Assembly (NCBI RefSeq): GCF_002865985.1
Contig: NZ_LNDD01000003.1
Location: forward strand, 1-64,000
Direction: 5' to 3'
Length of the DNA: 64,000 nucleotides
DNA from: Thermotoga sp. SG1
GTDB taxonomy: Bacteria; Thermotogota; Thermotogae; Thermotogales; Thermotogaceae
In this document: positions 17,113-25,485 of the stretch, piece by piece
How the letters are laid out: every line of letters begins with the position of its first letter
How positions within the stretch are numbered: position 1 is the stretch's first letter
The notes under the pieces: model-generated
What the model was told of the DNA's origin: nothing
Seen by the model: the letters and a program-made list of their open reading frames with translations, nothing else
The model's database searches: none
Translations under genes and position numbers: made by a program

Positions 17113-18476
17113 CCAAGACCGGTCATCTTCTTCAGATCCAGTTTCTTCGCTATCTCATCGATCGGAACGTTCTTTTCCCGAGAGAGAATTTCCAGGGTCT
17201 TTCCGATATCCCAGTTTGCCCTCTTCACCGCTTCTGAGACGGCCTCGTAACCGAACATCTTTATCAGCGGTGTGAGGTTCGACACAGAACGTGAAAGGTT
17301 TTCCTCACAGCGCTTTTCGTTTGCCTTTATGTTCACCATGTATTCTGCTAGGGATCGACAGGCGTTTGCGAGAAGTGTGAGGGACTTGAGTGTGAGATGG
17401 ACTATGAGGGGGGCGAACTGGTTGAGTTCGAGGTTTCCGAGGGCACATGCGTGGTTCAGTACCGTGTCGTGACCGAAGACCATGTGGCAGAGTTGCATCA
17501 CATACTCGGGAACAACCGGATTCACCTTTCCTGGCATAATGGAACTTCCCGCCTGAACAGCCGGCAGAATGAGTTCACCTATCGCCGTGTTTGGCCCACT
17601 TCCAAGGAGCCTGATATCGTTTGAGATCTTGTAGAGATTCACCGCAAGAGATTTTAGAAGGCCGTGAATCTCCGCAAAGACATCCCAGTTTTGGGTTGCG
17701 TCTATGAGGTTTTCCGCCTTGGCGATCTTCACCTTCGTTACTTCTCTCACTTTTTCCACGATCTTCAGGATGTAATCTTTCGGTGCCCCAACTCCCGTTC
17801 CGATGGCCGTCCCCCCGATGTTCACGCTTCTTATTCTCTCTTCGACTTTGTGGAGCCTCCATCTGTCCCTTGCGAGGGCATCGGCGAAGGCGCCGAACTC
17901 CTGCCCAAGCATGATCGGTGGGCCATCCATGAGCTGGGTTCTTCCCGGCTTTCTGATGGAGTAGAACTCCTTCTCTTTCTCCTGGATCTTCTCCTGAAGA
18001 TTTATCACCGTTTCTATGAGTTTTCTCAGTTTCACGATGGTGGCGATCTTCGCACTCGTTGGAAAGGTGTCGTTCGTTGACTGGTGCAGGTTCACGTGAT
18101 CTATAGGATCGACGAGGTACTCTCCTTTCTTTCCACCGAGTATCTCCGTTGCCCTGTTTGCTATCACTTCGTTTATGTTCATGTTTATCGACGTTCCAGC
18201 CCCACCCGAGAGGGGATCCACCAGAACGTGTTCTTTCAACGTTTTCCACTCATCGCACGCCTTTACAATGGCGTTTCCTATTCGTTCGTCCAGGTAGCCG
18301 AGTTCGGTGTTGAGAAGAGCGCAGGCTTTTTTCACCATGAAGTACGCCCAGATGAACGTCTCGTCGAGCCTTTCGCCAGTTGGCGGAAAGTTCATCAAGG
18401 CTCGCCTGGTGTGTATTCCATAGTAAGCGTCGTCTTCTATCTCCAGTTCTCCGAGATAGTCTCTTTCTTTTCTCAA
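17100..18476 (-). CDS. aspA: Aspartate ammonia-lyase-like enzyme (fumarase/aspartase superfamily)
   Basis: Probably releases ammonia from aspartate to give fumarate; fumarase activity is the alternative. The 458-residue protein has the lyase signature [11 protein letters not shown], the [14 protein letters not shown] and [11 protein letters not shown] substrate blocks and [14 protein letters not shown]. The TTG start at 18476-18474 overlaps the hydF stop (TTGA), with GGAGG 10 bases upstream inside hydF, so translation is coupled. Such coupling to an FeFe-hydrogenase maturase suggests a role in supplying nitrogen for cofactor assembly (inference). Confidence 0.88.
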   Translation of the reverse strand: MRKERDYLGELEIEDDAYYGIHTRRALMNFPPTGERLDETFIWAYFMVKKACALLNTELGYLDERIGNAIVKACDEWKTLKEHVLVDPLSGGAGTSINMNINEVIANRATEILGGKKGEYLVDPIDHVNLHQSTNDTFPTSAKIATIVKLRKLIETVINLQEKIQEKEKEFYSIRKPGRTQLMDGPPIMLGQEFGAFADALARDRWRLHKVEERIRSVNIGGTAIGTGVGAPKDYILKIVEKVREVTKVKIAKAENLIDATQNWDVFAEIHGLLKSLAVNLYKISNDIRLLGSGPNTAIGELILPAVQAGSSIMPGKVNPVVPEYVMQLCHMVFGHDTVLNHACALGNLELNQFAPLIVHLTLKSLTLLANACRSLAEYMVNIKANEKRCEENLSRSVSNLTPLIKMFGYEAVSEAVKRANWDIGKTLEILSREKNVPIDEIAKKLDLKKMTGLGYSL

Positions 18477-19687
18477 ACTCTCACTTCCTCCCTGAAAGGA
18501 CGGATCGCCCGCTCGAGGACTCCGTGAAGGTAAGAGATGGTCACACCGTAGTTCGTCATCGGTATACCGAGCCTTTTTGCCATCCTCACCCTTCTCATCA
18601 TCGCTGAGCGGTTCAGGACACATCCACCACAGTGGATGATGAGTTTTGCGTTTTCTATTTCTTCAAGATCAGGAAAGTCTTTTCCGGCTATGACCTTGAA
18701 GTTGAGCTGCGCTCCCGTGTGGTTCACAAGCCATCTTGGAATCTTCACCCTTCCGATGTCTTCGGTAAGAGGTCTGTGGGTGCAACCTTCCATGATCACA
18801 ACCGTGTCGCCATCTCTCAACTCTTCTATCTTCTTCACACTCTCAACGAAGTAAGAAAGATCGCCACGGTAGCGCGATTCCACGATCGAGAAGGTGGTGA
18901 GTTCCACATCATCCGGGATATCGGAGACGACCTTCATCACGGCTTGAGAATCTGTGATCACAAGTTTCGGTTTCATTCCGATGTTCTCCATCACATACCT
19001 GAGTTCTCTTTCCTTTACAACAAGGGCAATGGCTTCCCTGTCCAGAGTCTCTCTTATTGCGTGTACTTGTGGCATGATGAGCCTTCCCTTGGGTGCTCCA
19101 AGGTCTATGGGAACAACAAGAATCACGAGGTCACCGCCGTCTATCAGATCGCCGAGATATGGAATCTCCTCGTCGTCTGGAAGGATCTCAGAGAGGACTT
19201 TTCCTATACCTTCAAAGCCTTCCTTTCGAAGTGCCGAGACAAGAATCACCCTTGCTTTGTATCGATCCTCGTACAGTCTTTTCAGTTCCATGGCTTTTTC
19301 TTTCAGAACATCGATTTTGTTTATCACGACCACGAAAGGGATTTCCATCTCTTTGAAGAGATTTGCAACGTCGTCTTCATATGGAGTTGGTGCGCTGTCT
19401 GTCACAAGAATCCCACAGTCTGCCCTGTAAAACACCCTTCTTGCTCTTTCTACCCTGAGCCTTCCAAGTTCACCCACGTCGTCGAGCCCGGGGGTGTCCA
19501 CAAGAGTGACGGGACCTATGGGATGAAGTTCCATGGATTTGTAAACGGGATCGGTCGTCGTTCCCGCGTAGTTGCTCACGATGGACACATTCTGGCCGAC
19601 GAGGGCGTTCATGAAAGAGGATTTCCCGACGTTTCTTCTTCCAGCAACAACGATGTATCTTCTAAAGCCGGCATCTGGTAGTCTCAC
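18473..19687 (-). CDS. hydF: [FeFe]-hydrogenase maturation GTPase and scaffold
   Basis: Scaffold on which the binuclear iron subcluster is built with HydE and HydG before transfer to hydrogenase. All domains are present in 404 residues: GTPase motifs [21 protein letters not shown] and NKID; a dimerisation domain; and the [4Fe-4S] site C302-x-H304 with C353 and C356 (CTHRP and HCGGC). The GTG start follows GAGGTGAT. It is preceded by a 118-base leader with competing hairpins and is coupled to the aspartase gene downstream. HydE, HydG and the hydrogenase are not in the window. Confidence 0.97.
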   Translation of the reverse strand: MRLPDAGFRRYIVVAGRRNVGKSSFMNALVGQNVSIVSNYAGTTTDPVYKSMELHPIGPVTLVDTPGLDDVGELGRLRVERARRVFYRADCGILVTDSAPTPYEDDVANLFKEMEIPFVVVINKIDVLKEKAMELKRLYEDRYKARVILVSALRKEGFEGIGKVLSEILPDDEEIPYLGDLIDGGDLVILVVPIDLGAPKGRLIMPQVHAIRETLDREAIALVVKERELRYVMENIGMKPKLVITDSQAVMKVVSDIPDDVELTTFSIVESRYRGDLSYFVESVKKIEELRDGDTVVIMEGCTHRPLTEDIGRVKIPRWLVNHTGAQLNFKVIAGKDFPDLEEIENAKLIIHCGGCVLNRSAMMRRVRMAKRLGIPMTNYGVTISYLHGVLERAIRPFREEVRV

Positions 19688-19699
19688 ACTATCACCTCA

Positions 19700-19774
19700 T
19701 ATAAAGAAAAATCCCCTTCGCGCGACCGAAGGGGTATTCCCCCTCGGTGTCGGATACCCTCCACCTCAGGTGGA
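19700..19774 (-). promoter_or_regulatory. hydF leader with competing hairpins: candidate attenuator or riboswitch
   Basis: On the minus strand three structures occur in order. The first is a hairpin TCCACC/GGTGGA (19774-19760). The second is a 10-pair hairpin ACCGAGGGGG/CCCCTTCGGT with loop AATA (19748-19725), which competes with a GGGTATCC/GGAATACCC pairing. The third is an intrinsic terminator CCCCTTCG/CGAAGGGG followed by ATTTTTCTTT (19734-19700). The 19734-19727 strand is shared by the second and third, so forming one excludes the other. The hydF ribosome site follows. I could not match it to a known riboswitch class. Confidence 0.7.
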
Positions 19775-19805
19775 ATGGGACTTTTCAAGTTAATTTTATC
19801 ACAAA

Positions 19806-20321
19806 TTAGTCCTTCTGTTCCAGATACTCTCTGTACCCAATTTCTTCGAGTTTTCTTGCCTTTTCCAGAACTTCTTGTTTCATTCTCTCCTTGTATTCCT
19901 TCACCTTCTTTGCGATCTCCGGATACTTGATCCCCAGAATGGACGCTGCGAGTATTCCCGCGTTTTTTGCGTTGTTTATGGCGACGGTGGCAACGGGAAC
20001 TCCCCCCGGCATCTGAACGATGGATAAAAGAGAGTCAAGACCGTTCAGTGTGGAGGTCTTCACGGGAACACCTATCACGGGAAGGTGAGTGATGCTTGCC
20101 ACCATTCCAGGAAGGTGCGCTGCTCCCCCTGCTCCTGCGATGATGATCTCTATACCGCGTTCTTCGGCACTCTTTGCGTACTCGAACATGCGATCTGGAG
20201 TTCTGTGGGCGGAAACGATCGTGACCTCGTAGTCTATCCCGAACTCTTCGAGGATCTCCGCTGCCTGTTTCATCACAGGAAGGTCAGAATCGCTTCCCAT
20301 GATGATTCCTACCTTTGGCAC
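19806..20321 (-). CDS. purE: N5-carboxyaminoimidazole ribonucleotide mutase
   Basis: Purine synthesis enzyme that moves the carboxylate of N5-CAIR to give CAIR; works after PurK. The 171-residue class I PurE has [18 protein letters not shown] and [13 protein letters not shown]. The GTG start (20321) lies inside the end of purK with a 13-base overlap, so the two are translationally coupled. Presence of purK confirms the two-step bacterial route. Confidence 0.97.
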   Translation of the reverse strand: MPKVGIIMGSDSDLPVMKQAAEILEEFGIDYEVTIVSAHRTPDRMFEYAKSAEERGIEIIIAGAGGAAHLPGMVASITHLPVIGVPVKTSTLNGLDSLLSIVQMPGGVPVATVAINNAKNAGILAASILGIKYPEIAKKVKEYKERMKQEVLEKARKLEEIGYREYLEQKD

Positions 20322-21451
20322 ATCGCTCCCTCCTCTGATACAACCCTCAGGATCTTTTTTGCCTTCAGTGCCTTCTCGAGGGCCTTTTCCACGCTGTCAT
20401 CGACCACGGTGAAGTGTCCCATCTTCCTGTACGGCCTTGTCTCTTTTTTTCCATAGAAGTGAAGGGAAAGGCCTTCTATGGCCAGAGCCTCTTCAAGACC
20501 CACAAGAGCAGGCTTTCCGTAATGACCCTTTTCGCCGAGCAGGTTCACCATCACGGCGGGGGCGAGAAGTTTTGTCGAGCCAAGCGGCAGATTCATAATG
20601 GACCTTATGTGCTGTTCGAACTGGCTTGTTACGCACGCTTCTATGGTGTAATGGCCGGAGTTGTGCGGGCGTGGTGCGATCTCGTTGACGAGGATCTCAC
20701 CCTGTTTTGTGAGGAACATCTCGATGCCAAAGATTCCAACACCTTCAAGGGCTTCCACGACACCCACAGCGATGTCTCTTGCGATCCTTGACTCTCTCTC
20801 ATCTATTTTGGCAGGTGCTATCACCGTATCACATATGTTCACATCTTCGTCGAAGTACATCTCCACCACAGGATAGCACGCAATCTCTCCCTTTTCGTTT
20901 CTCGCCACCATGACGGCGAGTTCCTTTTCTATCTCAACGAATTCCTCGAGGTAGGTCTCACCACCCAGGGCGTTTTCGAGATCTCCTTCGTTTTTTATGA
21001 TGAACACACCTCTTCCGTCGTATCCTCCTCTTCTTGCCTTTTGAACAGCGGGAAAACCAAAGTCCCTAACATCGCTTTCTAAATTCCTCACCAGTTTGTA
21101 TCTGGGAACGGGGATGCCTTTTTTTCTCAAAAACTCTTTCTGAGCAAACTTGTCCTGTATGATCTCAAGAATGTATGGAGAAGGGTGTATCCTGTAGCCT
21201 TCATCGTAGAGTCTTTTCAATGTTTGAACGTCTATGTGTTCAAGATCGTAAGTGATGACGTCTGAATTTTTCACCAGTTCTTCTATCTTCTCTGAATCGA
21301 AAAATCCTGCGACTATCTGCTCGTCTGCAACCTGGCCAGCGGGGCTCCCCGGAGTGGGATCGAGCACGATCACATAAAACCCCATATTCTTTGCTTCCAG
21401 GGTCATCATCTTTCCGAGTTGGCCACCGCCGATGATGCCGATCTTTTTCAT
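20309..21451 (-). CDS. purK: N5-carboxyaminoimidazole ribonucleotide synthetase
   Basis: ATP-grasp enzyme that carboxylates AIR with bicarbonate. It has 380 residues with the N-terminal GGGQLGKMM nucleotide-fold motif, an ATP-grasp core with [11 protein letters not shown], and the metal/substrate block [13 protein letters not shown]. The start ATG has GGAGGGAAG upstream and lies 12 bases after the Omp85 gene. It feeds PurE directly. Confidence 0.97.
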   Translation of the reverse strand: MKKIGIIGGGQLGKMMTLEAKNMGFYVIVLDPTPGSPAGQVADEQIVAGFFDSEKIEELVKNSDVITYDLEHIDVQTLKRLYDEGYRIHPSPYILEIIQDKFAQKEFLRKKGIPVPRYKLVRNLESDVRDFGFPAVQKARRGGYDGRGVFIIKNEGDLENALGGETYLEEFVEIEKELAVMVARNEKGEIACYPVVEMYFDEDVNICDTVIAPAKIDERESRIARDIAVGVVEALEGVGIFGIEMFLTKQGEILVNEIAPRPHNSGHYTIEACVTSQFEQHIRSIMNLPLGSTKLLAPAVMVNLLGEKGHYGKPALVGLEEALAIEGLSLHFYGKKETRPYRKMGHFTVVDDSVEKALEKALKAKKILRVVSEEGAMCQR

Positions 21452-21463
21452 CGACTTCCCTCC

Positions 21464-23605
21464 TCACCAGCCACCCATAAAGAAGTAGAGTTGCCAGTTC
21501 TTTTCGTTGAATCTGTAAGCACCTCCAACCTCTACACTTCCAAGAAGAGGAATCACAAGATCGAGTTTCACACCGGCAGAGGAGAGAAGTTTCATGTTTC
21601 CATCTTCTTCTATACCACCGTAGTCGAAGAACACACCGGTCACAACCGGCACGTTCTCTCTCTGAAGAATCCAGTTCAGATCGGCAGAGAGTTTGAACAT
21701 CTTTTCGGTTTCAAAGTAATCGTATCCACGGACCGTGTAAGGCCCGGACACTTCAAGAAGTTCCGTTCCAATCTCGTTGTATACCAGCCCCCCCGTTCCT
21801 TTGAAACTCCAGTACAGGCTTTCAAAGATCGGGTAGTACGCCTCACCGGTCAGAATCCCCTTCCAGTATTTCTGGTCGTCCAGTCCGAAGAGACCTGCAC
21901 GTGTTAGATCGAGCGAAAGATAATACCCTTCTGTTGGAAGAACGGCCGAGTTTTTCGTGTTGTACCTGTATTTGAAGAGTGCTGCCAGTGTTCCTTTGCT
22001 GTCTTCAACCAGTTCCTTTTCGTAGAGCGCGCCGACTCCAAAGGAGTGTCCCTTGTACGGAAGGGTGGAAACGATCCCTTTCAGGCTGACTGTGTCTGTT
22101 CCGCTGGAGGTGGCGTAATTTGTGTATCCTGCTCCAAGTTCTAGATTCATGGGAACGTCGAGTTTGATGGGAAGTTTGACCGTTCCTTCAACGCTTCTTT
22201 CGATGAATCCAAGGCTTAGGTCAATCGAGAACGACTCTCCGTACCCGAAAGAGTTCACAGCAGAGAGTTGAACGGTTCCAGAGAATCCCTGCCACCATTC
22301 ACCCTCTTTTGGCATGGTCCAGCCGAGCCCGCCGATGAAGTTTCTTGTCTTCTCCGCTTCCTTCAGATCCACAACAACATCGACTTGAGTTGCGTTCTGA
22401 GAAAGTTGTGGATAGATGTTCACAGAATCAAAGTACCTGCTGTTCTGAAGGTAGGAGTACGTGAGCATGATCTCTTCTTTGTTGAGCGGTTCTCCTTCCT
22501 TTATGGTGATCAGGTTCTCCACCACGTACGGTCTGGTTCTCTTTAGCCCTTCTATTTTGACCGATCGGACGTACTTTTCATAGACATCGAACACGAGCCT
22601 GTCATCTTCCACTCTGGCCTCTATCCAGATGTACGGATAGTTGTTTCTTTCATAAAAATCCACCAGCCTGTTCATGGCAAGAAGAATCTGAGAATTCGTG
22701 TAGGTCTCATTCGGGAAGAGACCGGACGCACGGAGCAGTTCCTGATCCGTGAAGATCGTGTTTCCATGGAAGAGGATCTCTTTGAATTTTTTCTCTCCTT
22801 CGAATATTCTTCTCTGAACCACGTTGACGACCATGATGACGACGTTTTTCTCTTCGATATCCTTCACCGTCGTCTTCTTGAAATCCACGGACGTTTCCCG
22901 GGAGAAGAAGGGATAGGAGTTCAGAACGGAGATGAGTTTGTTCATTTCTGAAAGGGTAGGATAGAAGTCCTTTTTACTCATCGTGAAGAATCTGACAAGA
23001 GGAGAAGAAGCGTAGTAATCTCTCAGGGTCTTTATCTTCGCCTTCGACAGGATGGACACGATGTCCAATCCATCCGTTTCACCGTTGAACACGATGTCCC
23101 AGAGAGCGTACTCCTTTACGACTATTTTGTAAGTTCCATTCTCGAAACTTCCGTTTATCTCCACAAGAAAATACCCTGCTTCCTGGTACCTGTTTCTGAT
23201 CGCCTCGAAAGTCTCCCTCAGGGAGTTCGTGTTCAACGGCTTGTCCTTCTCTATCTTCACGACTTTTTCGATTTCTTTTCGATCGACAAGGCCAGGTCCT
23301 TCCACCTCGAGCTTCCAGTCACTGACCGTGGGATTTTCTTTCAATGTTACAATGAGCCGGTATCCCACATCCGATGGTTCCAGAGACGGAGTGAGTGAGG
23401 AAAAGTAACCAAGATCGAAGATCTTCTTCAGATAATCCTGTATTTCATCCGATGTCACTTCACCAAAGAGTTTCCCGACTTTCTGGGTGATGAAGTCCGG
23501 GGTGAGGACGTTCAGCCCTTCGAATTTCACATCGGATATGTAGACTGCCATGGAAGAAACGGCAAGAAACACTATAACCAGTACTACCATGGTTTTTCTT
23601 TTCAT
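21464..23605 (-). CDS. Omp85/BamA-family outer membrane assembly protein
   Basis: Outer-membrane beta-barrel protein that inserts other barrels into the toga. It has 713 residues: a signal peptide ending near SSMA, several POTRA-like repeats (residues about 20-360, opening VYISDVKFEGLNVL), and a C-terminal 16-strand-type barrel with LRVRGY-like VRGYDYFETE. The ATG at 23605 is preferred over 23611, since GAGGGAGGT abuts the latter and spaces well with the former. The gene sits between thyX and purK, unrelated in function, and probably shares their mRNA. Confidence 0.93.
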   Translation of the reverse strand: MKRKTMVVLVIVFLAVSSMAVYISDVKFEGLNVLTPDFITQKVGKLFGEVTSDEIQDYLKKIFDLGYFSSLTPSLEPSDVGYRLIVTLKENPTVSDWKLEVEGPGLVDRKEIEKVVKIEKDKPLNTNSLRETFEAIRNRYQEAGYFLVEINGSFENGTYKIVVKEYALWDIVFNGETDGLDIVSILSKAKIKTLRDYYASSPLVRFFTMSKKDFYPTLSEMNKLISVLNSYPFFSRETSVDFKKTTVKDIEEKNVVIMVVNVVQRRIFEGEKKFKEILFHGNTIFTDQELLRASGLFPNETYTNSQILLAMNRLVDFYERNNYPYIWIEARVEDDRLVFDVYEKYVRSVKIEGLKRTRPYVVENLITIKEGEPLNKEEIMLTYSYLQNSRYFDSVNIYPQLSQNATQVDVVVDLKEAEKTRNFIGGLGWTMPKEGEWWQGFSGTVQLSAVNSFGYGESFSIDLSLGFIERSVEGTVKLPIKLDVPMNLELGAGYTNYATSSGTDTVSLKGIVSTLPYKGHSFGVGALYEKELVEDSKGTLAALFKYRYNTKNSAVLPTEGYYLSLDLTRAGLFGLDDQKYWKGILTGEAYYPIFESLYWSFKGTGGLVYNEIGTELLEVSGPYTVRGYDYFETEKMFKLSADLNWILQRENVPVVTGVFFDYGGIEEDGNMKLLSSAGVKLDLVIPLLGSVEVGGAYRFNEKNWQLYFFMGGW

Positions 23606-23607
23606 GC

Positions 23608-24258
23608 TCATACCTCCCTCAGGAGATCTCCTTTGTAGGCGTGTTTGATGAAGGCTTCGTACGTCCAGGGACATTTCTCTCTGAAGATCTTTGCTATGGC
23701 AACGGCGTACTGCTGAATTTCCCACTGTGCATGTGAATCTGCCCTCAGATTCAGAAAGTTCATGAGACTTCTTGCGTTCACGGTCCAGTAAAAGCGTGTG
23801 TAGAGGTTCAGAGGGAGTATTATTCTAGCAACTTCCCTGGGAACTCCAGCTTCAATCAGTTCCATGTAAGTCTGGTAAGACTCGTTCACTACGTGCGATA
23901 TTTTCTCGATGACCTTTTCGGGGTCAATTCTGGTCTGCCCAAAACGCTGTAGAGGAGGAATGTAGAACTCGTAGGTGAGCTTCGAGTATCTCCCACTCAA
24001 TTCGTTGTAAGAAGCGATTCTATGCCTGAACCACTGTCTTGCAACGAATATAGGGGCTTTCACGTGAAAGGTGAAGACGATGTGTTCGAAGGGGGACTCG
24101 TGGCCGTGTCTCATGAGGTATTCAACAAGGCGCCTGTCTTTTTCTTCGTCTTTCAGTTCCATGTTGAAAGAGACTCTGGCGGCTCGAACTGCCGAAAGAT
24201 CGTTTCCCAGGACGTCTATCAGTTCGACGAATCCCTTGTCGAGAACGGGTATTTTCAT
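23608..24258 (-). CDS. thyX: Flavin-dependent thymidylate synthase
   Basis: Makes dTMP from dUMP using methylene-tetrahydrofolate and FAD; replaces ThyA. The 216-residue protein has the defining motif [15 protein letters not shown] at residues 78-92, containing Ser88, and the C-terminal DSHAQWEIQ segment. It starts at ATG 24258 behind GAGGAGGATC. Its stop overlaps the region of the Omp85 start. Near-identical in layout to the well-studied T. maritima enzyme. Confidence 0.98.
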   Translation of the reverse strand: MKIPVLDKGFVELIDVLGNDLSAVRAARVSFNMELKDEEKDRRLVEYLMRHGHESPFEHIVFTFHVKAPIFVARQWFRHRIASYNELSGRYSKLTYEFYIPPLQRFGQTRIDPEKVIEKISHVVNESYQTYMELIEAGVPREVARIILPLNLYTRFYWTVNARSLMNFLNLRADSHAQWEIQQYAVAIAKIFREKCPWTYEAFIKHAYKGDLLREV

Positions 24259-24307
24259 GACTGATCCTCCTCGATTGAAGGGTTCCTCTGATAAATACTA
24301 TCATAAA

Positions 24308-24329
24308 AGGGCTGAGTTTCCTCAGCCCT
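24308..24329. terminator. Hairpin AGGGCTGAG/CTCAGCCCT, possible two-way terminator
   Basis: Nine-pair stem with loop TTTC. The plus-strand side is followed by CTTTTTT, the minus-strand side by TTTTATG. It contains the stop codon of the 50-residue gene, so on the minus strand it may terminate or attenuate transcription into thyX. Confidence 0.65.
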
Positions 24330-24474
24330 CTTTTTTCGTCATGATTTTGACAATGGTCTTTTCAATCCGCTCCCTGTCAATCTTGTTGCCATCTTTCAGG
24401 ATCTTCAAAGCAGCCTTTATCACAAGGATCCTCGGGTATTTTCCGAGCATTTCTTTGACAGGATCTTTCTTCAT
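24322..24474 (-). CDS. Small basic conserved-type protein, 50 residues
   Basis: I do not recognise a function. ATG 24474 has a strong ribosome site, AAGGAGTGTGATC. The protein is Lys/Arg-rich with a predicted helical body (MLGKYPRILVIKAALKIL, then NKIDRERIEKTIVKIM). Codon use and the ribosome site look genuine. It lies 63 bases before thyX, and its stop codon is inside a terminator-like hairpin, so it may act as a leader gene for thyX expression or as a small nucleic-acid-binding protein; both are guesses. Confidence 0.75.
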   Translation of the reverse strand: MKKDPVKEMLGKYPRILVIKAALKILKDGNKIDRERIEKTIVKIMTKKEG

Positions 24475-24488
24475 ACTGATCACACTCC

Positions 24489-24517
24489 TTGACAAGAGGG
24501 ATGTGTTAGAATATAAT
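24489..24517 (+). promoter_or_regulatory. Consensus promoter of the first tRNA
   Basis: TTGACA (24489-24494), exactly 17 bases, TATAAT (24512-24517): a perfect sigma-A-type promoter, 12 bases before the tRNA. Confidence 0.92.
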
Positions 24518-24529
24518 CTAGTGCGGTAT

Positions 24530-24605
24530 GGGCTCGTAGCTCAGCTGGCAGAGCGCCCGGCTCATAACCGGGTGGTCGGGGGTTCGAATCCTCCCGAGCC
24601 CACCA
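24530..24605 (+). tRNA. tRNA with CAT anticodon (Met or Ile2)
   Basis: Full cloverleaf: acceptor GGGCTCG/CGAGCCC, discriminator A, encoded CCA. Anticodon loop CTCATAA gives CAT. The first pair is G-C, so it is not the initiator. The G-rich acceptor and stem resemble the isoleucine tRNA whose CAT is modified to read AUA, while the next tRNA resembles elongator Met; assignment is tentative. Confidence 0.93.
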
Positions 24606-24613
24606 GATTCAAA

Positions 24614-24640
24614 AAGGAGAGCACCGCTCTCCTTATTATT
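24614..24640 (+). terminator. Intrinsic terminator after the first tRNA
   Basis: AAGGAGAGC/GCTCTCCTT stem, loop ACC, then ATTATTTTA. It separates the first tRNA from the next transcription unit. Confidence 0.8.
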
Positions 24641-24677
24641 TTAACACACTTTTCAAAATTCTCAAGTGTGAACCAGG

Positions 24678-24706
24678 TTGACAAGAAAGAAGTGTGATAG
24701 TAAAAT
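24678..24706 (+). promoter_or_regulatory. Promoter of the tRNA-rpmG-secE-nusG unit
   Basis: TTGACA (24678-24683), 17 bases, TAAAAT (24701-24706), 15 bases before tRNA-Met. No terminator is seen between here and the L10 leader, so it may drive the whole tRNA/ribosomal run. Confidence 0.8.
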
Positions 24707-24721
24707 TATTGAACGGTCCTG

Positions 24722-24794
24722 GGCGGCGTAGCTCAGCGGCGAGAGCGGGTGATTCATAATCACCGTGTCGTGGGTTCGAGTCCCACCGCCGCCA
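24722..24794 (+). tRNA. tRNA-Met (CAT), probable elongator, no encoded CCA
   Basis: Acceptor GGCGGCG/CGCCGCC with discriminator A794, anticodon CAT in loop TTCATAA, T-arm GTGGGTTCGAGTCCCAC. The bases after the discriminator are TAA, so CCA must be added by enzyme, unlike the other tRNAs here. Closely resembles bacterial elongator tRNA-Met. Confidence 0.92.
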
Positions 24795-24816
24795 TAAAGG
24801 TCTTCGAAAAAATAGG

Positions 24817-24892
24817 GCCAGCGTAGCTCAACTGGTAGAGCGACTGATTTGTAATCAGTAGGTTGTGGGTTCGAGTCCCACCGCTGGCTCCA
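24817..24892 (+). tRNA. tRNA-Thr (TGT)
   Basis: Acceptor GCCAGCG/CGCTGGC, discriminator T, encoded CCA. Anticodon TGT at 24850-24852 in loop TTTGTAA. Confidence 0.96.
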
Positions 24893-24906
24893 AAGGAATT
24901 CTCAGT

Positions 24907-24993
24907 GGTGGGGTGCCCGAGTGGCCAAAGGGGGCGGACTGTAAATCCGCTGGCAGAATGCCTTCGGAGGTTCAAATCCTCCCCCCACCACCA
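24907..24993 (+). tRNA. tRNA-Tyr (GTA)
   Basis: Class II tRNA with a long variable arm; acceptor GGTGGGG/CCCCACC, discriminator A, encoded CCA, anticodon GTA at 24941-24943. Confidence 0.97.
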
Positions 24994-25020
24994 GATTTCT
25001 TCGAGAAAGGGTGAAACAAC

Positions 25021-25170
25021 ATGCGAGTGCTGGTAGCTTTGAAATGTTCCAAATGTGGAAACAAAAATTACTACACCACCAAGAACAAGGACAAGAGGGC
25101 AAAACTCGAACTGAGAAAGTACTGTCCGAAATGTAACTCTCACACGATTCATAACGAAACAAAAGCATAA
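25021..25170 (+). CDS. rpmG: 50S ribosomal protein L33
   Basis: Small ribosomal subunit-bridge protein of 49 residues near the tRNA exit site. It is the zinc-binding form, with two CxxC pairs (CSKC and CPKC). It lies between tRNA-Tyr and tRNA-Trp, a common bacterial order before secE-nusG. The ATG follows AAAGGGTG. Confidence 0.97.
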   Translation: MRVLVALKCSKCGNKNYYTTKNKDKRAKLELRKYCPKCNSHTIHNETKA

Positions 25171-25174
25171 TTGC

Positions 25175-25250
25175 AGGGCCGTAGCTCAACTGGTAGAGCG
25201 CCGGTCTCCAAAACCGGTGGTTGCGGGTTCGAGTCCTGCCGGCCCTGCCA
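25175..25250 (+). tRNA. tRNA-Trp (CCA)
   Basis: Acceptor AGGGCCG/CGGCCCT, discriminator G, encoded CCA. Anticodon CCA at 25208-25210 in loop CTCCAAA. Four bases after rpmG. Confidence 0.97.
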
Positions 25251-25276
25251 TTTTGTGATCTGAGGGGGCATGAAAA

Positions 25277-25474
25277 GTGGAAAAACTTCGAAGATTCTTC
25301 AGAGAAGTGATCGCCGAGGCAAAGAAGGTTTCTTGGCCCTCCCGAAAGGAACTCCTGACTTCTTTCAGTGTTGTTCTCGTAATTCTGATAGTCACAGGGC
25401 TTTATTTTTTTGTGCTGGATTTCATATTCTCTGGTGTGGTTAGCGCCATCTTCAAAGCACTGGGCATAGGATAA
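25277..25474 (+). CDS. secE: Preprotein translocase subunit SecE
   Basis: Essential clamp of the SecYEG channel. The 65-residue single-span form has an amphipathic N-terminal helix with the conserved EAKKVSWPSRKEL block and one C-terminal membrane segment. It starts at GTG 25277 behind GAGGGGG. Directly upstream of nusG. Confidence 0.97.
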   Translation: MEKLRRFFREVIAEAKKVSWPSRKELLTSFSVVLVILIVTGLYFFVLDFIFSGVVSAIFKALGIG

Positions 25475-25485
25475 GGTGATGAGTG

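Noticed and set aside
18632-19681. Plus-strand frame of 349 codons opposite hydF
   Set aside because: Antisense shadow; hydF has all GTPase and cluster motifs.
19700-19774. Assignment of the hydF leader to a named riboswitch (TPP, FMN, SAM, fluoride, ZTP, tetrahydrofolate)
   Set aside because: None of the conserved sequence blocks I know for these classes is present; only the attenuator architecture is supported.
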